A DNA stretch of 64,000 bases from Adiantum capillus-veneris. Taxonomy: Eukaryota; Streptophyta; Polypodiopsida; Polypodiales; Pteridaceae. The notes beneath the pieces were generated by a model that made no database searches, was not told the origin of the DNA, and was given only the letters and a program-made list of their open reading frames with translations. This document shows positions 21,596 to 33,312 of this stretch, piece by piece. Each line of letters begins with the position of its first letter. Positions within the stretch are counted from its first letter, which is position 1. The translations under genes were made by a program, and so were the position numbers. The stretch is taken from the NCBI GenBank assembly GCA_014529385.2, contig CM043966.1, forward strand, positions 36,184,739-36,248,738. The letters run 5' to 3'.

Positions 21596-24308
21596 ATGTC
21601 GAGCCAAGGGAGAAGTGTTGAAGAGGAGCTTCAACAAGTGCAAGCTCAGCTTGCGGAGTTGCAACAAATTCTATTGTTGCCAGACGTCCAAAAGCTTTTG
21701 GGCGGAATGAAGAAAACGAATGGAACTGATGCAGCCAAGCATCCAGACAACACTGTTGGCATGAGACCATAGGAGGCAAGAGAAGAAGCACGTGCCGAGG
21801 TGCACAAAGGATCTTCGGATCGGAATGAACGGCCTACTTCAAGGAAAGGCCAGGAAAAAGCGCTCTCTCTGCTAGACGAGAGCAAGGACATCTCTATCTC
21901 ATCTACATCTTACTCTCCTGATTATACTTCTACTTCTCGATCATCTCGTCAGAAGAAGGAAGCAGCTACTACCGCTGTCACCAGCGTGTGACTACTATCT
22001 ATCCTTTTTGTTGATTTCTTTCTTATTATTTATTTACTTTCACTTTTTGGAAACACCCCTCGGGAAATCTAACTGCCCTGCATTGCATAGCTAGTGTGGA
22101 ACTGTCCAGAGGGAGTCCAGGCCTGAGGGCAAGAGAGCACTAAGGTTGGACAAGGACTATGGTTAGCCAAGTGGGGTCATTGACTAGCCAAAGTGGAATC
22201 CTTTGCTACAGAGGCTACATTTCAGTTCTGGATGTGGCCGCAGTGTACAAAGAGGGTCAGATGACCTAGAAAGATACAATGGCAGCATCTCCTAAAATTT
22301 AGGGAACTGCTATTTTGGGACCTGAAAATGTGTTGACGTCATTACCTCCGGAATGACAAGGGGAACATTTCCTTACTCTGCCGTGAAGTCAACTGGGCAA
22401 CCGGTTGGGATATTTTTAGACGGCAACCCCGAAACGGGAAAATGCTTATAAATGTGCCAAGTGGCACCTTCTGGTGCACTTGCCTCATGCAACAAGAAGT
22501 GGCGCTGAATTTAGGAGGGAGAGAGCCTCATTTTCAGATTTGTCACAGGTTAAGAGCTATGGAGTGCTTGCTTTCCCTCTTATGCACAGTGCGGTGCCAG
22601 GAGTGATGCCCTGCACGCTACGCACTGCCCTCTCTCTCCCCTTTGGCAGTATGTTATGCCCCTCTAGTGGGCTCTTCATTTGACCAATGTAAAGTTGTGT
22701 GGGCTCATGCGCGATTGCCGAGGCAAGAGCGTCTTGCACAGGTACTGGATTAGCTAGCGGCTAATCCCCCCGCAGGTACAGGTGAATTCGGAGAGGTTTC
22801 ACGCTAGAAATCTCGTTCGATTCAAAGGGCAAGTAGCCCTACAGGTGCGGGAGCTCGAGGACTTGCTAAGGATGCGACCGGCACGCGAAACGGAGCCCGA
22901 AACAGTAAATTACAGCCTGCTGTGTATTTTTGCAGGTTTAGGGTTCTGGCCCTAAACGGACCCTAATACCCCCAGGAGGTTCGGGGACGCAAGGGGACCG
23001 CTGTACAGGCGATCTAGCGCATTTTCGGGGCTGAAAACAGAGAATTCAGCGTGCTGCAGATTCTCGCCAGGTCTTGCAAAGTGCCCCTATGCGTCGGGAA
23101 AGTCACTCAATGCGTGGGAATATTGACTGTGAAGGGTCCTAGTACAGTTATGCTGCCGAAATCGGGCCGGAACAATTGAAATTCAGCCAAGTTTGTGCGG
23201 GGCAGCTTGTAGGGATCCACAACGTTTATTCCCTCTTTGGAAGAATAAAGAAATACCGAAAGGGGCGACTAAGTTAGGGGCCAATCTAGTGTCGGTCTTC
23301 TCATACAGGTGCATTCTAGCATCTGTATCCCATTCCCCTCTCTTGTGTCACTATAGCGCAGATATAATAGACGACTAATAATGGGTGAAAGCTAAATCAA
23401 GGTTTGAAGTAAAGTCTACCGCCCTTTTTGGATTGAACAGGCCGGTTTCAACCGCCACTACCATACATCAACCTAAAGATAAGCCTCGATTCAAGAAGCA
23501 AGGTCGCAAGTCTCAACATCGCATGAGAGTCTTCAAATCAGGCGACAAGGACATCAAGTTCGAAACCTACAACGGACGGAGAGACATCTCCAAAGCACTG
23601 TCCTTCATCAGATAGTTTGAAGTCGCCTTTACCAATGGGCACTTCACAGAAAGATCCAAATTACGCCATGTGGGGATGCACCTCAAGGAAAGGGCAAGTA
23701 ATTGGTGGTTAGCCAAGATTCTGGAAGGTTCTCAGGCCAGAACTTGGGAGAGCTTCAAATCTGAATTTTATGAACAATTTCTTCCACCTGACTTCGAGCA
23801 GGACATACAGAAGGAATGGGACTGGCTTGCCCAAAAGGAACATGAAAGAGTAACGACCTATGTGGACAAGTATGGGTCGGTTCTTCTGAAGGTCACTCCC
23901 TTCATGAAGATTGCCGACGAGGAAAAGAAAAGAAAGTTCGAAGCGGGTCTCCAACCGCAGCTTCGAAAGAGTATGAAGGTGTATCCGCATGATACTCTTC
24001 AAAGGATGATGGAGTCAGCAATCATTGCTGAGGATTTGCACTCAACTGGGATGCCCAGAAAGATGGAGCATAGCACTTACCGTGCAAGACAAAGAGGGGT
24101 CTACGATGACCAAGGGGGCCAAGGAAGAAAACGTCCTCCATCTAGAGACGATGATCATTCTTAGAAGCTAGAGGGAATGAAGCTAGAGGGCACTGGCAAG
24201 CGAACTAAGTATCTCTCTCCTACTCAACTTCAAACTTTCAGAGAGGAAGGAAGATGCTTCTACTGTGGCGAGAAAGGACATATGAAACCTCATTGCCCGC
24301 TAAAGTAG
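21596..24308 (+). pseudogene. Family D gag, split by a solo LTR
   Basis: The start is ATG at 21596 (MSSQGRSVEEELQQVQAQL), soon after the PBS, with a coiled-coil-like N-terminus and a stop near 21770. The frame reaches TTAVTS at 21975, is interrupted by the family-B solo LTR (21976-23450), and resumes with a basic stretch and capsid region (23520-24150), including NWWLAKILEG and a stop at 23614. A CCHC zinc knuckle, CFYCGEKGHMKPHC, lies at 24256-24297, followed by a stop at 24306. Capsid protein if intact. Confidence 0.88.
21976..23450 (+). repeat. Solo family B LTR in family D gag
   Basis: Starts TGTCACCAGCG and ends GGCCGGTTTCA, flanked by ACCGC at 21971-21975 and 23451-23455. No interior or second LTR is present, so it is a solo LTR left by LTR-LTR recombination. 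It is more diverged from the B LTRs at 10813 and 13351 than they are from each other. Confidence 0.92.
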
Positions 24309-24419
24309 CAACGGCAAGAGCAAGCCTCTACAAGGCAAGAGAAAGCAAGGAAGGAACCCGCACTACCAAGCTCGAACTAAATTCCAGATGTTCAAGGAAA
24401 CACAGAAATAGAGAAAGGG

Positions 24420-27256
24420 AAGCGTCTTCAATTTATTAAAAAGTACAAAGATTGTTTCACAGAAACACTTCCTGATGAACTCCCTCCGGTACGCCCGGAA
24501 GATCACCGCATAGATCTCATACCGGGTAGCTCGCCTCCCAATCAACCCCCTTATCGGGTAAGTCTTGCTCAGCAAGAGGAAATTTTGAAGCAAGTCAACG
24601 AGCTTCTAGAGAAAGGGTTAGTACGGCCAAGTGCTTCACCCTACTGCTCTCCAGTTCTACTGGTGCAGAAGAAAGATGGCACGTTTCGAATGTGCATAGA
24701 CTATAGGTCTTTAAACAAGATCACAATCAAGAATCGCTTTCCGATCCCTCGGATTGATGATTTACTTGATAAGTTGCAGGGTGCAAGTGTCTTTAGTCGC
24801 ATAGACTTAAAGAGTGGGTATCATCAGATACGGATCGCCCCTGAGGATGTCCATAAGACTGCTTTCCGCACAACCTTTGGACTATGTGAATTTTTGGTAA
24901 TGCCTTTCGGCTTGACCAATGCTCCTGGGACATTCAATCGCATGATGGACCGCATTTTCAGCCCGTATCGAGCTTTTACGGGAGTATTCTTTGACGACAT
25001 ACTCATCTTCTCTAAGTCAGAAGAGGAACATCGGAAGCACTTAGACTTAGTGTTTCAAGAATTGCGAAAGCATGAGTTGCATGTGAATGCAAAGAAGAGC
25101 GAGTTCTTTCTCTCAGAGATACACTATCTCGGCCATATAGTCTCTCACAATCAAGTGAGTATGGATCCTGCCAAGATCGGAGTGGTAGAAGATTTGCCTA
25201 TTCCCACTACGGTACATGATGTACGTAGTTTCCAGGGATTATGTTCATATTATCGAAGGTTTGTCCGAGGATTTTCTCATGTAGCAGGACCACTTCATGA
25301 CTTGACAAAGAAGAAGATTCCTTTCAGATGGGGATCGAGACAACAAGGAGCTTTTGATCGGCTCAAGTACTTGCTAAGCCATGGGCCTATTTTGATAGTG
25401 CCTGACTTAAGAAAACCATTTGAGGTTCACTGCGATGCTTCAGGCGATTGCATCGGAGCAGTGTTAAACCAAGAAGGCCATGCAGTGGCCTACGAAAGCA
25501 GACGGCTTAAGGATGCAGAGTTGCATGCATCAATCCACGAAAAGGAACTCACGGCTGTGATTCATGCCTTATCCAACTGGAAGCACTATCTGCTAGGAGC
25601 GGATTTTGTGATCAAGATTGATCACCAGAGTTTGCGGTATTTTCTTACGCAAAGGAAACTATCTGAGAAGCAGATGAGATGGGCAAACTTTTTGTCTATG
25701 TTTCACTTCCAGATCCTTCACACGGCTGGGAGTAAGAATGTAGTCGCAGACGCATTGTCTAGGCGGCCAAGGGTGAACGCTATCACTTCGGTGTATCACC
25801 AAGAATTAGAAGCACTACCGGATTTGTATCCGAATGATCCAGACTTCTCCACCATTTGGGGAAAGCTACATCGTGGAGAGAATGAGTTTCCCTATTCCAT
25901 TCGGGACGGTTATCTCTACCACCATCAGGCCATATGTGTGGCGGAACCATTAAGAAAGAAGATCATGAATGAAGCGCTTCGCATTATGCGGGTCATCGGG
26001 GTATTCTCCCTACAACCTTAGCAATGGAAAGATATTTCTTTTGGCCTAGCCTTATAGCAGACATTGATAAGTATGTCAGGGAATGCTTGGTTTGCCAAAA
26101 AGTGAAGTATGATTGGCATAAGACGCCTGGGTTGCTACAACCTTTGCCTGTGCCTAATGAACCTTGGGAAAGTATTGCCATGGACTTCATCATGGACCTC
26201 CCTAGAACTCAGACTGGGAATGACGCGATCTGGACCATTGTGGACAGGTTTAGCAAGCAAGCACACTTTATACCAGTCAAGAAAACGATCAAAGCAGATC
26301 ATATGGCTAGGGTCTTTCTAGCACAGATCTTTAAGCATCATGGAATGCCTAAGTCTATTGTGAGCGATCGAGATCCTCGCATGACAGGAAATTTTTGGCG
26401 TGCCTTGATGGATAATCTTGGTACAAAGCTGAATTTTTTATCTGCCTACCATCCTCAAACGGACGGGCAAAGTGAGATAGCCAACTCCACAGTATTGGAT
26501 ATGTTAAAAGCTTATGTGTCAGACCGGTAATCTGACTGGGAGAAATATTTGCCTCTTGTCGAGTATGCGTATAACAATACCATACACTCATCGACGGGGA
26601 AAGCACCTTTTGAGATTCTCTATGGTAAGCCTTTGCTTCCACCGATCCTTTTAACTAAGGATAAGATCTTTGCAACAGATGAGTTTGTCCGGGATTTGGA
26701 CACCGCCTACGGGCAAGTTAGGAGAGCTATTCTACGCTCTCAGGAAAAGCATAAGAAAGCTGCAGACAAGCACAGAAGGACTCTAGACTTAACAGTCGGA
26801 CAGTTAGTCTTACTCAAGTTTGAGAAGGCAAGACTTAAGAAACAAGCGTCTCATAAGGGGAAGGTGGTAAAACTTTCTACTTGTTATTATGGGCCGTTTA
26901 AGATCACTGAGCAAGTGAATGATGTTACATTCCGATTAGAGCTACCGCCTAATTGGAGGATCCACAATGCTTTCCATGTCAGTTTACTCTGGCCGTATGT
27001 GGGACCGCCTCCGAGTCAGCCAAGTGCTGAGGAACCTCCTGAGGTTGAGGAAACGAAAGAAATACTCCAACCGGAGCAGATAGTAAGTCATCAGGAGAGG
27101 TCTCTCAAATCCGGAAAGATAACACGGAAGTATTTGTTTAAGTTTAAGAACTATTCGAATCTAGATGTTGAGTGGATGACGCAGGAGGAATTAGCAGCTT
27201 ATCCCGAGATACTGGAGGTATATGTCCAAGCACTACAGTTGAGGTCAACTGTTTAG
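24420..27256 (+). pseudogene. Family D RT-RNase H-integrase-chromodomain polyprotein, two lesions
   Basis: The open frame runs from about 24420 (no ATG of its own). RT: KDGTFRMCIDYRSLNKI, then the active-site box FFDDILIFS at about 24984. RNase H: FEVHCDASGDCIGAVL and DHQSLRYFL. A one-base shift near 25985 splits the integrase H2C2 domain (HYAGHRG ... CLVCQKVK). The core DDE region follows with MDFIMDLPR, SDRDPR and GQSEIAN. A stop at 26528 lies in the core. The last part, 26531-27256, holds a chromodomain (KYLFKFKNYSNLDVEWM). The zinc knuckle and RT are only about 150 bp apart and no protease DTG/DSG motif lies between. Otherwise the best preserved pol in the window. Confidence 0.93.
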
Positions 27257-27268
27257 AAGTTAGAGGGA
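27255..27268 (+). promoter_or_regulatory. Polypurine tract of family D
   Basis: AGAAGTTAGAGGGA lies directly before the 3' LTR and overlaps the end of pol. Confidence 0.75.
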
Positions 27269-28563
27269 TGTTGCTAATTGGACTATTTTCTTATTTTTAA
27301 TGATTAATTTCTTTTTATGAAATTAGGATATTTTAATGTGTACACTAAGAACTGTTAAAAGATTGTAGCTACAGGAAATGCCATTAGGAACGGATAACTC
27401 CGATGTGTCATTTGATGGGTGACGGTAAACATCACGAAGGAGTTTCCGTAAGTTCGGTGGAAAGGGCCGGGTTACGAGTGTCTCTGATGCGTCACATGAT
27501 GGGTGACGGGTGCATCAGTAAGGGGGCATCCCGTAGGCTAAGGAGGAAATCCGAACTGAGTAAGAAAATACGCGTAAGAACGCAAGCACAAGAATAAAGA
27601 TTGGTTCAATGAAGCTTTTTACGAAAAGCAGGAACAATCGCGGGAAGGCAGATGCTTTCCCGCGAGGAATCTATGTTTGCATTGCATTCGTGCATGTGGT
27701 TGCATCCAAGGACGCCTGGGAAGTGTTGTGAAATGCATTGGTTTTAACTTATAAGGTTTTATTGAGTTTTTGGGCAGGTTCAGACCAATTTTAAAATATG
27801 GCGGCCGCCCACTTAATAAGTGGGCAGCCACTTAGAAGATAAAGCAACAAAACCAGCCAGCGAATTCTCTCTCCCTATTTCGGGTAGAATAGCGAAAAAA
27901 AAAAAAAGTCCGCGATCTCTACGTGAGCAGTTATTCGTGCCGTGGCCAGGGAGCTATAAAAGCACCACATGCCCTCACGCAAAGGGGGTACCAACATCAG
28001 CAAGAGAAGACTCAGCCGCCGCAAGAGATCGCGAGACTACGAAGCACGGAAGTCGCTTTTTCCCGCGCAAGAGCGACAGGTATCTATTGTGGATTCGCCA
28101 TATGAATTGTTGTCGCGTGTTTGTGTGGTTTGTTTTGCAGGAATCTCCCGTCTTACGGGAAGGCCCTTCACGGGAAGTACGGCTTCATGCCTAAGTCACT
28201 TACGGGAAAGTACGGCTTCACGCCTAAGTCCCTTACGGGAAAGTACGGCTTCACGCCTAAGTCCCTTACAGGAAAGCACGGCTTCGCGCCTAAGTCCCTT
28301 ACGGGAAGGAACGGCCTTGTGCCCAAGCCCTTTACGGGAAAGCACGACCTTCGGGTCTAAGATTACAGAACGGAGGGGTTTCCTCGGGTTCTCGTGCTTG
28401 TATAAGAATTCTCCCTGAATAAAAGAATACTCTTAACGGGGGGGGGGAGCAGCCCATCTTCTGGTCCCCAATACTGTGTCGATCTTCTCCCTTCTCTCAT
28501 GTTTGCAAAGTATTATAATTTTCAGATTTTCTAAGTGCTCGTGTACGCTCCCGTTTTGTGACA
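27269..28563 (+). repeat. Family D 3' LTR (1295 bp)
   Basis: Same termini as 20350-21525. It has one more 33-bp repeat unit (28166-28343) and a segment near 27810-27900 that the 5' copy lacks, with an inverted CCCACTTAATAAGTGGG. Confidence 0.93.
28166..28343 (+). repeat. 33-bp tandem repeat in family D 3' LTR
   Basis: Same unit as 21165-21310, with five to six copies. Confidence 0.9.
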
Positions 28564-29067
28564 AGAAGCAATTGATGATCTTGCAGATGTGTACGGATAT
28601 CCCGGATTTCACGCTGACTGCTGACGTGGCAAACTATACGGATTTTCGGAAATTGTGCTGACATGCTGACGTGGTAGCCTGTACGGATTTCTGCGTTTTG
28701 CGTTGATTGCTGACGTGGCAATTGTATGGATTTCCCTGATTTACACTGGTAGCTTTTGAGTTTGAAGGCTTTTCATGTGAACTGCTTTTGGGGCCTAGGG
28801 CCTTTAAATATGAGGCCATGGGCTCATTCTCTGGCATGCTTCTTGGAGAAGGTGTAGAGTCTGGAGTACCGGCTTGTACCGTGTTGATGCAATATAACGA
28901 AATGCCGAAAGGGGCGCCAAGGTTTGGGGCCAATACTCTTTGGGGTGGAATTCTGCCACTCCGTGTCGCGTGTCGTCTCTCTCTCTCTCAGTTCAACTGT
29001 TATTGAGGTGCTAAAAATTTGTTCAGTCTGTTCTTTTCTATTGGCACGTGGTGCCCGTCTTGTGACA
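28564..29067 (+). repeat. Family A 3' LTR, second piece
   Basis: Continues the LTR cut at 20349 (AGAAGCAATTGATG onward) and ends GTGCCCGTCTTGTGACA, followed by AGTAC, the outer target duplication. Contains the shared block at 28895-28931. Confidence 0.9.
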
Positions 29068-30257
29068 AGTACCTTCTATGAGGTGTAATTAGTAGGCATC
29101 ATGCATCACGTGCCAACCGGAAAATTACGAGAACAAACTTTAGCAACTTGTTCAAAATTGGTGAACTTCACACTTGAGAACTTTAAGATTCGATACTGAA
29201 GAAGCGGATTTCCCCTTCAAAGATTGTTGGCCCCCAATTAGGCACCCCTAACGGTATCTCTTTAATTTTTTGATAAATGGAAACATTACAACTCTTGAGT
29301 GTGGGATTACTCACCAAATCTGATAGAACTGAGGCCCTTTGCCTTTTCTTTAAAGGCCCTAAAAACAATAAAAAAGTCTATGGTTATTTTTACAAGTGCT
29401 TAAAAGCACAAAAGCTATCTGCTATCTTTAAATGCTGCTTAAAAGTATCTAAAAGTCAGCTTCTTTTATTTATTGTTACCCAAAAATACTTTTCAGTGTA
29501 AATTCAGATACATTAGCATTGTTCACGACATCGTGTTTGTACAATTTTGGTGTGTCAGTGTGGTACAAATTGTGGGCTGTTCTACAGAAATCTAGGGAAG
29601 CAAACAAGAGGGAGGGGATCTCTCAGCTGCCGATGAACGTCCTGACTGTAGCCACCATCCAACACTTGTAGGCACATAGTTGTAAGACTGAGCGCCCCAT
29701 ACCACCCAGCCTCACTTCCTCGAGGTGACCTCCTGCACGCCTACCCGAGGTCCTCATTTACAAATGAGGCCTTGGCCTCCTTTTACAAGTGAACGGCCAC
29801 ACTGGCTGGGTTCACACTATGTCCGCTCGGACACTGGACATCCATCTCGACGGTGTCTTAGACGAGGTACCCTCTCCTATGATAGAGACAACATCTAGGC
29901 AAGCAATTTTTAGGGTCTTGAAATTGGCGAGTCACCTAACACGCGGTGAAACAATGCAACTACACCATGAACGGTTTGAAGACAACGTACTTTTAACGGA
30001 AAGAGAACATTGGACACGAGACTCAATGGTGATGGAGTTCCCCACTCAGAAGCATTGGTCCCTCCAATATGCCTCAAAAGCATCTGCTTTTACAAGTTAC
30101 TTTTACAAAGTGCTGAAAAGCACTAAAATCATTTGATAACAATAACGGGCACCAATAAAGCACCCCTGGTGTAAAATTGCCATGCGAGCAGTCATCTGTA
30201 TGCACACCACATCACCTGTTGTCTGTATGCTGCCACGTTAGCCTATTCGTACGACCG

Positions 30258-30428
30258 ATATTCCCCACTACAAAACGCACCGCAATTTCTGTCGGAAGTG
30301 ACATGCGACAGTACTCAAATTTGTGCATGGGGCTTTTGGCTCATATTCCCCACTGTAAAATGCACCGCAATTTATGTCGGGGGGGATGTGCGGTAGTACT
30401 CAAATTTGTGCATGGGGATTTTGGCTCC
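30258..30428 (+). repeat. 85-bp tandem duplication
   Basis: Two diverged copies, each starting ATATTCCCCACT and ending TGTGCATGGGG...TTTTGGCTC. Confidence 0.85.
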
Positions 30429-30486
30429 AATCATCTCTTCCCTTCCTGGTCTCACCATTTTGTGACATATGTAAGCCGGGAGCCCC

Positions 30487-30487
<1 letters not shown>

Positions 30488-30519
<32 letters not shown>
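30488..30519 (+). repeat. C homopolymer run of about 32
   Basis: Uninterrupted C run; the length may be unreliable in an assembly. Confidence 0.9.
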
Positions 30520-30521
<2 letters not shown>

Positions 30522-30563
30522 TTGCCTCCGTGTGAGTTTTGGCATCTCAAGTGAACTACCCAA

Positions 30564-30717
30564 TGTAATCACATTATTTAGTTTGGCTTTTAGGTATTTA
30601 TTTTACTTATTTGTCAAAGTTTGGGCAGGGCAATTTATTGAGGTTGTTATATAAGCAACCCTCAATCCCCATTGTATTCACATGAGTTATTCATTGCCAA
30701 GGTTGGTTGGTTCAGGA

Positions 30718-30777
<60 letters not shown>

Positions 30778-30815
30778 CTTTCGGGTCTCTACGCGTCCGA
30801 TTGTCGACTTTGACA
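30564..30815 (+). repeat. Probable Copia 5' LTR, rest of element missing
   Basis: The right end TTTGACA is followed at once by TGGTATCATAGC (30816-30827), a primer binding site. A TATA-like TTATATAAGC lies at 30647. The left border (TGTAATCACATT) is a guess from the TG start. Only about 70 bp of interior remain before the family-C LTR at 30895. Confidence 0.6.
30720..30774 (+). repeat. (CT)n microsatellite
   Basis: About 27 CT units within the probable LTR. Confidence 0.97.
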
Positions 30816-30894
30816 TGGTATCATAGCGTCCGGCTCAGTGACCTTGGGCGAGCAAGGCGTCCCGTGAAGAAGAGAACCGGCGGTGATCTCTCTC

Positions 30895-31391
30895 TGTAAC
30901 AGACTTGGACACCCCAAGTTGGGAATGTGGCACGACCTACGAGAGAATCACTTAAAGATACTTCACAAACTTTTATTACAATTCACTTGAGTCGACACGG
31001 CCCGGCGTAGTTCCGGGCTAGAGGTATTGGCCCCAAAGTCTGGCGCCCCTTTCGGTATTTATTTTTATATTAGTGCTTGAGCAGAGTCAAAGGGTCCTCT
31101 CTGCTCAACTGCTCATCAACCAAACTGAGTCGAGGAGGCCCTCTCAATACATATTTAAAGGCCTATGGCCTCTCACAAAAGCAGTACATGAAAAGCTTCA
31201 AACTCAAAAGGTGTTGGCCCAAAAGCTGCCAGCGAAAATGCAAAAATCCGTACACTGTGCCATATCAGCACCTGTCAGTGCATTTCGTGGAAATCCATAC
31301 CGCGTGCCACGCCAGCATGTCAGCGCGTTTTCCGGGTCTATACAGCTGTCCACGTCATCAGTTAGGACTGCTACGTCATCAGTTTGTGACA
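30895..31391 (-). repeat. Family C LTR (minus), 3' LTR of element X
   Basis: On the minus strand it starts TGTCACAAACTGATG and ends GTCCAAGTCTGTTACA. Shared block at about 31030-31066. It is preceded (minus) by a family-C 3' untranslated region and a purine tract, CAAGAGGAGGTA. Confidence 0.82.
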
Positions 31392-31690
31392 TACCTCCTC
31401 TTGAAAGAATTGTAATCGCCCTCGATTATGCCTATAAAAACATATGCCATAAACTAGTTAAGTAGACACTGACTCTAAGTACCAACGCACTAGACGACAC
31501 AAATCCAGCACTTGCACAAAGACGACAGTCACTGAACATCAAATCACATTGATATTAAATCACATAGAATCCATCGAGATCTAGGACCATGATTCCTGTC
31601 AACGTGTTTAGCAATCGCATCTAGATCCACACCGGACCAACTGATGTCGGATTAACTAATTCTTATTGCGATCATGTCCATAGAATCTCA
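31392..31690 (-). other. Family C 3' untranslated region with hairpin
   Basis: Reverse-complement match to 18540-18783. The pre-tract hairpin (31412-31429) reads ATAATCG-AGGG-CGATTAC on the minus strand, with one end mismatch. Confidence 0.75.
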
Positions 31691-31719
31691 AGACTGAAAT
31701 GCTGGAGTGATTTTGTCTT

Positions 31720-32219
31720 TCAAAACCTGCACTCAACACAATCACACGAACTGGAGTTTTGTAGAGCAATGGTTGCCTCCTTCAGCCGTTGCTCTTGTTG
31801 CCGGTTTCTTGCCCTTAAAGTTCCCAATTCCGCTTCGGATTTTGGTGTGATCTCTTCTAGTTTTTTGTTTGTTGTATCCATGGCTTCTTGAAATGCCTCA
31901 TTAAAAGATTTGGCCACTTCTAGATTAGTGGTTGTGAGCTTTAGACATTGCTGAAGGTGATGGAGCCACTGATGTCGAGGATAAATCTCGTCCTTCATCC
32001 TGTCCACCGCTTCATGAGTATACTTGGCAAACTCATCTTTATCTTCCAAACTTTTCAATTGTCTGGAAGTTCTTGCTTCATGTTGATGTGATGGTGCATG
32101 TTTGATTTCTGTCGGGAGCTCTCCACTTGGCCTTTCAGCTGGTTTTTGTTCAGACATCTCTGGATTCTCTATTTGTTCTTCAAAACTTTCCACATTGTGA
32201 GCAATGGTATCTTGTTGAG
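31720..32219 (-). pseudogene. Extra ORF of element X, 3' part
   Basis: A minus-strand open frame of 157 codons from its internal Met, rich in Glu, Lys and Gln and probably coiled-coil (TNKKLEEITPKSEAELGTL). Removing the family-A element and one GTTGC copy joins it in frame to the minus-strand frame that ends at about 40512. It ends CDCVECRF and lies downstream of integrase, where most Gypsy elements have no gene. I do not recognise a domain. Confidence 0.6.
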
Positions 32220-32224
32220 GTTGC

Positions 32225-32831
32225 TGTCACAAGACGGGCACCAGGTGCCAATAGAAAAGAACAGATTGAACAGACTTGTTGCACTTCAATAACAACTGAA
32301 CTGAAAGAGAGACGACACGCGACACGGAATGGCGGAATTCCACCCCAGAGAGTATTGGCCCCAAACCTTGGCGCCCCTTTCGGTATTTATTTATATTGCA
32401 TCAACACAATACAATCCGATACTCCAGACTCTGCACCTTCTCCCCGAAGCATGCCAGAGAATGAGCCCTAGCCTCATATTTAAAGGCCCTAGGCCCCAAA
32501 AGCAGTTTTACATAAAAAGCCTTTAAACTCAAAAGCTTTCTGGTCGAAAAGCAATGCCAAAAAGTTGTCAGCGTAATTTACGGAATTCCATACAACCTGC
32601 CACGTCAGCACTGTCAGCGTAATTTTCTGAAACTGCCGCGTCATCAACTGCTATGTCGTTCCTGCTTTATTTTAATCCTTTATGTCACTTGGGGCCCCAT
32701 CAGACGGGGTCCCCATAAGTTGGTAGGACTTCTTCTTCTGTTACTTGTTCTTCTTAGGGTTTAGGCCCCTTGGCTGGCATCTGTAAGTTGGCTCATTCTT
32801 CATGGCTTTGACACGTCAGCAGTTTGTGACA
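32225..32831 (-). repeat. Family A 3' LTR (607 bp)
   Basis: Complete LTR with 8-bp inverted ends TGTCACAA / TTGTGACA. Shared block at 32347-32385 (minus). Confidence 0.93.
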
Positions 32832-32850
32832 TCTCCCTTCTTGAAAGAGA

Positions 32851-32868
32851 GTAATCGTCCGCGATTAC
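32851..32868 (-). promoter_or_regulatory. Hairpin just upstream of the polypurine tract
   Basis: Minus strand GTAATCGCGGACGATTAC: a perfect 7-bp stem with a 4-base loop, about 20 bases before the LTR. The stem is the same as in family C but the loop differs. Confidence 0.75.
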
Positions 32869-33312
32869 AGCATATCTGCAAAACAACTCAAGTTAGCTCA
32901 AAAATTTCCGAGGGACATTCCGAGGGACAATCAGTTTGCTCTGTTTGTTAATGAGTTAGCTTCTCCTTTCGGCTCTTTTGATCAAGGAGTTGGCTTCTCC
33001 TTTTGTCCAGATCGGGACTCTTGATATTCTGGCGTAGTAAAATTAACCATCACATCCAGACCACACTCATCTTCCATGAGTGTCTTGATGTACTAAAATT
33101 ACATACCAAGGCAATCTCATCCAATTAGGAATATTCAGTGGTTGGCACATCACAATGCAACACAAATGCTTACATATGCATGTTACAAGACACAACAAAC
33201 AGCACCGCTGAGCACTCCCCCAAGACAAACGGTCTGCGGTATGAAGCTACTCAATGACTACCTCGTCACTCCCCCCGCAAATAACCTAAAAAGGTCCGGG
33301 CCATGAGCTCAG

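Larger units (their letters stand above)
20350..28563 (+). mobile_element. Family D chromovirus LTR retrotransposon, complete length
   Basis: LTRs at 20350-21525 and 27269-28563 start TGTTGCTAATTGG and end TTTTGTGACA. Both flanks read AGAAG. A perfect TGGTATCAGAGC site follows the 5' LTR and a purine tract precedes the 3' LTR. Inside are gag, RT, RNase H, integrase and chromodomain in chromovirus order, with few lesions, plus a solo family-B LTR in gag. No protease is recognisable. It inserted into the 3' LTR of the outer A element. Confidence 0.95.
9082..29067 (+). mobile_element. Family A LTR element, 20-kb nested composite
   Basis: The left end (TGTCACAAACTG) and right end (CGTCTTGTGACA) are those of one LTR family, and the outer flanks are identical: AGTAC at 9077-9081 and 29068-29072. 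That ties both ends to a single insertion. Only 9082-9706 (5' LTR), 19483-20229 (3' untranslated region), 20230-20349 and 28564-29067 (3' LTR in two pieces) belong to it. The rest is later insertions: a family-C element remnant holding a family-B element, and a complete family-D element inside the 3' LTR. The 5' interior of A was lost together with the left end of the C element. Confidence 0.88.
29068..30563. other. Intergenic DNA with old LTR traces
   Basis: No gene recognised. On the minus strand 29185-29275 resembles the shared LTR block (AAAGAGATACCG ... GGGGTGCC ... GGGGGCC), so an old A-like LTR remnant is likely. An 85-bp tandem duplication and a 32-base C-run also lie here. The 115-codon frame at 29789-30136 has no recognisable motif. 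Confidence 0.55.

Noticed and set aside
29789-30136. 115-codon frame as a possible small gene
   Set aside because: No motif, no start or poly(A) context, flanked by LTR scraps and duplicated DNA.
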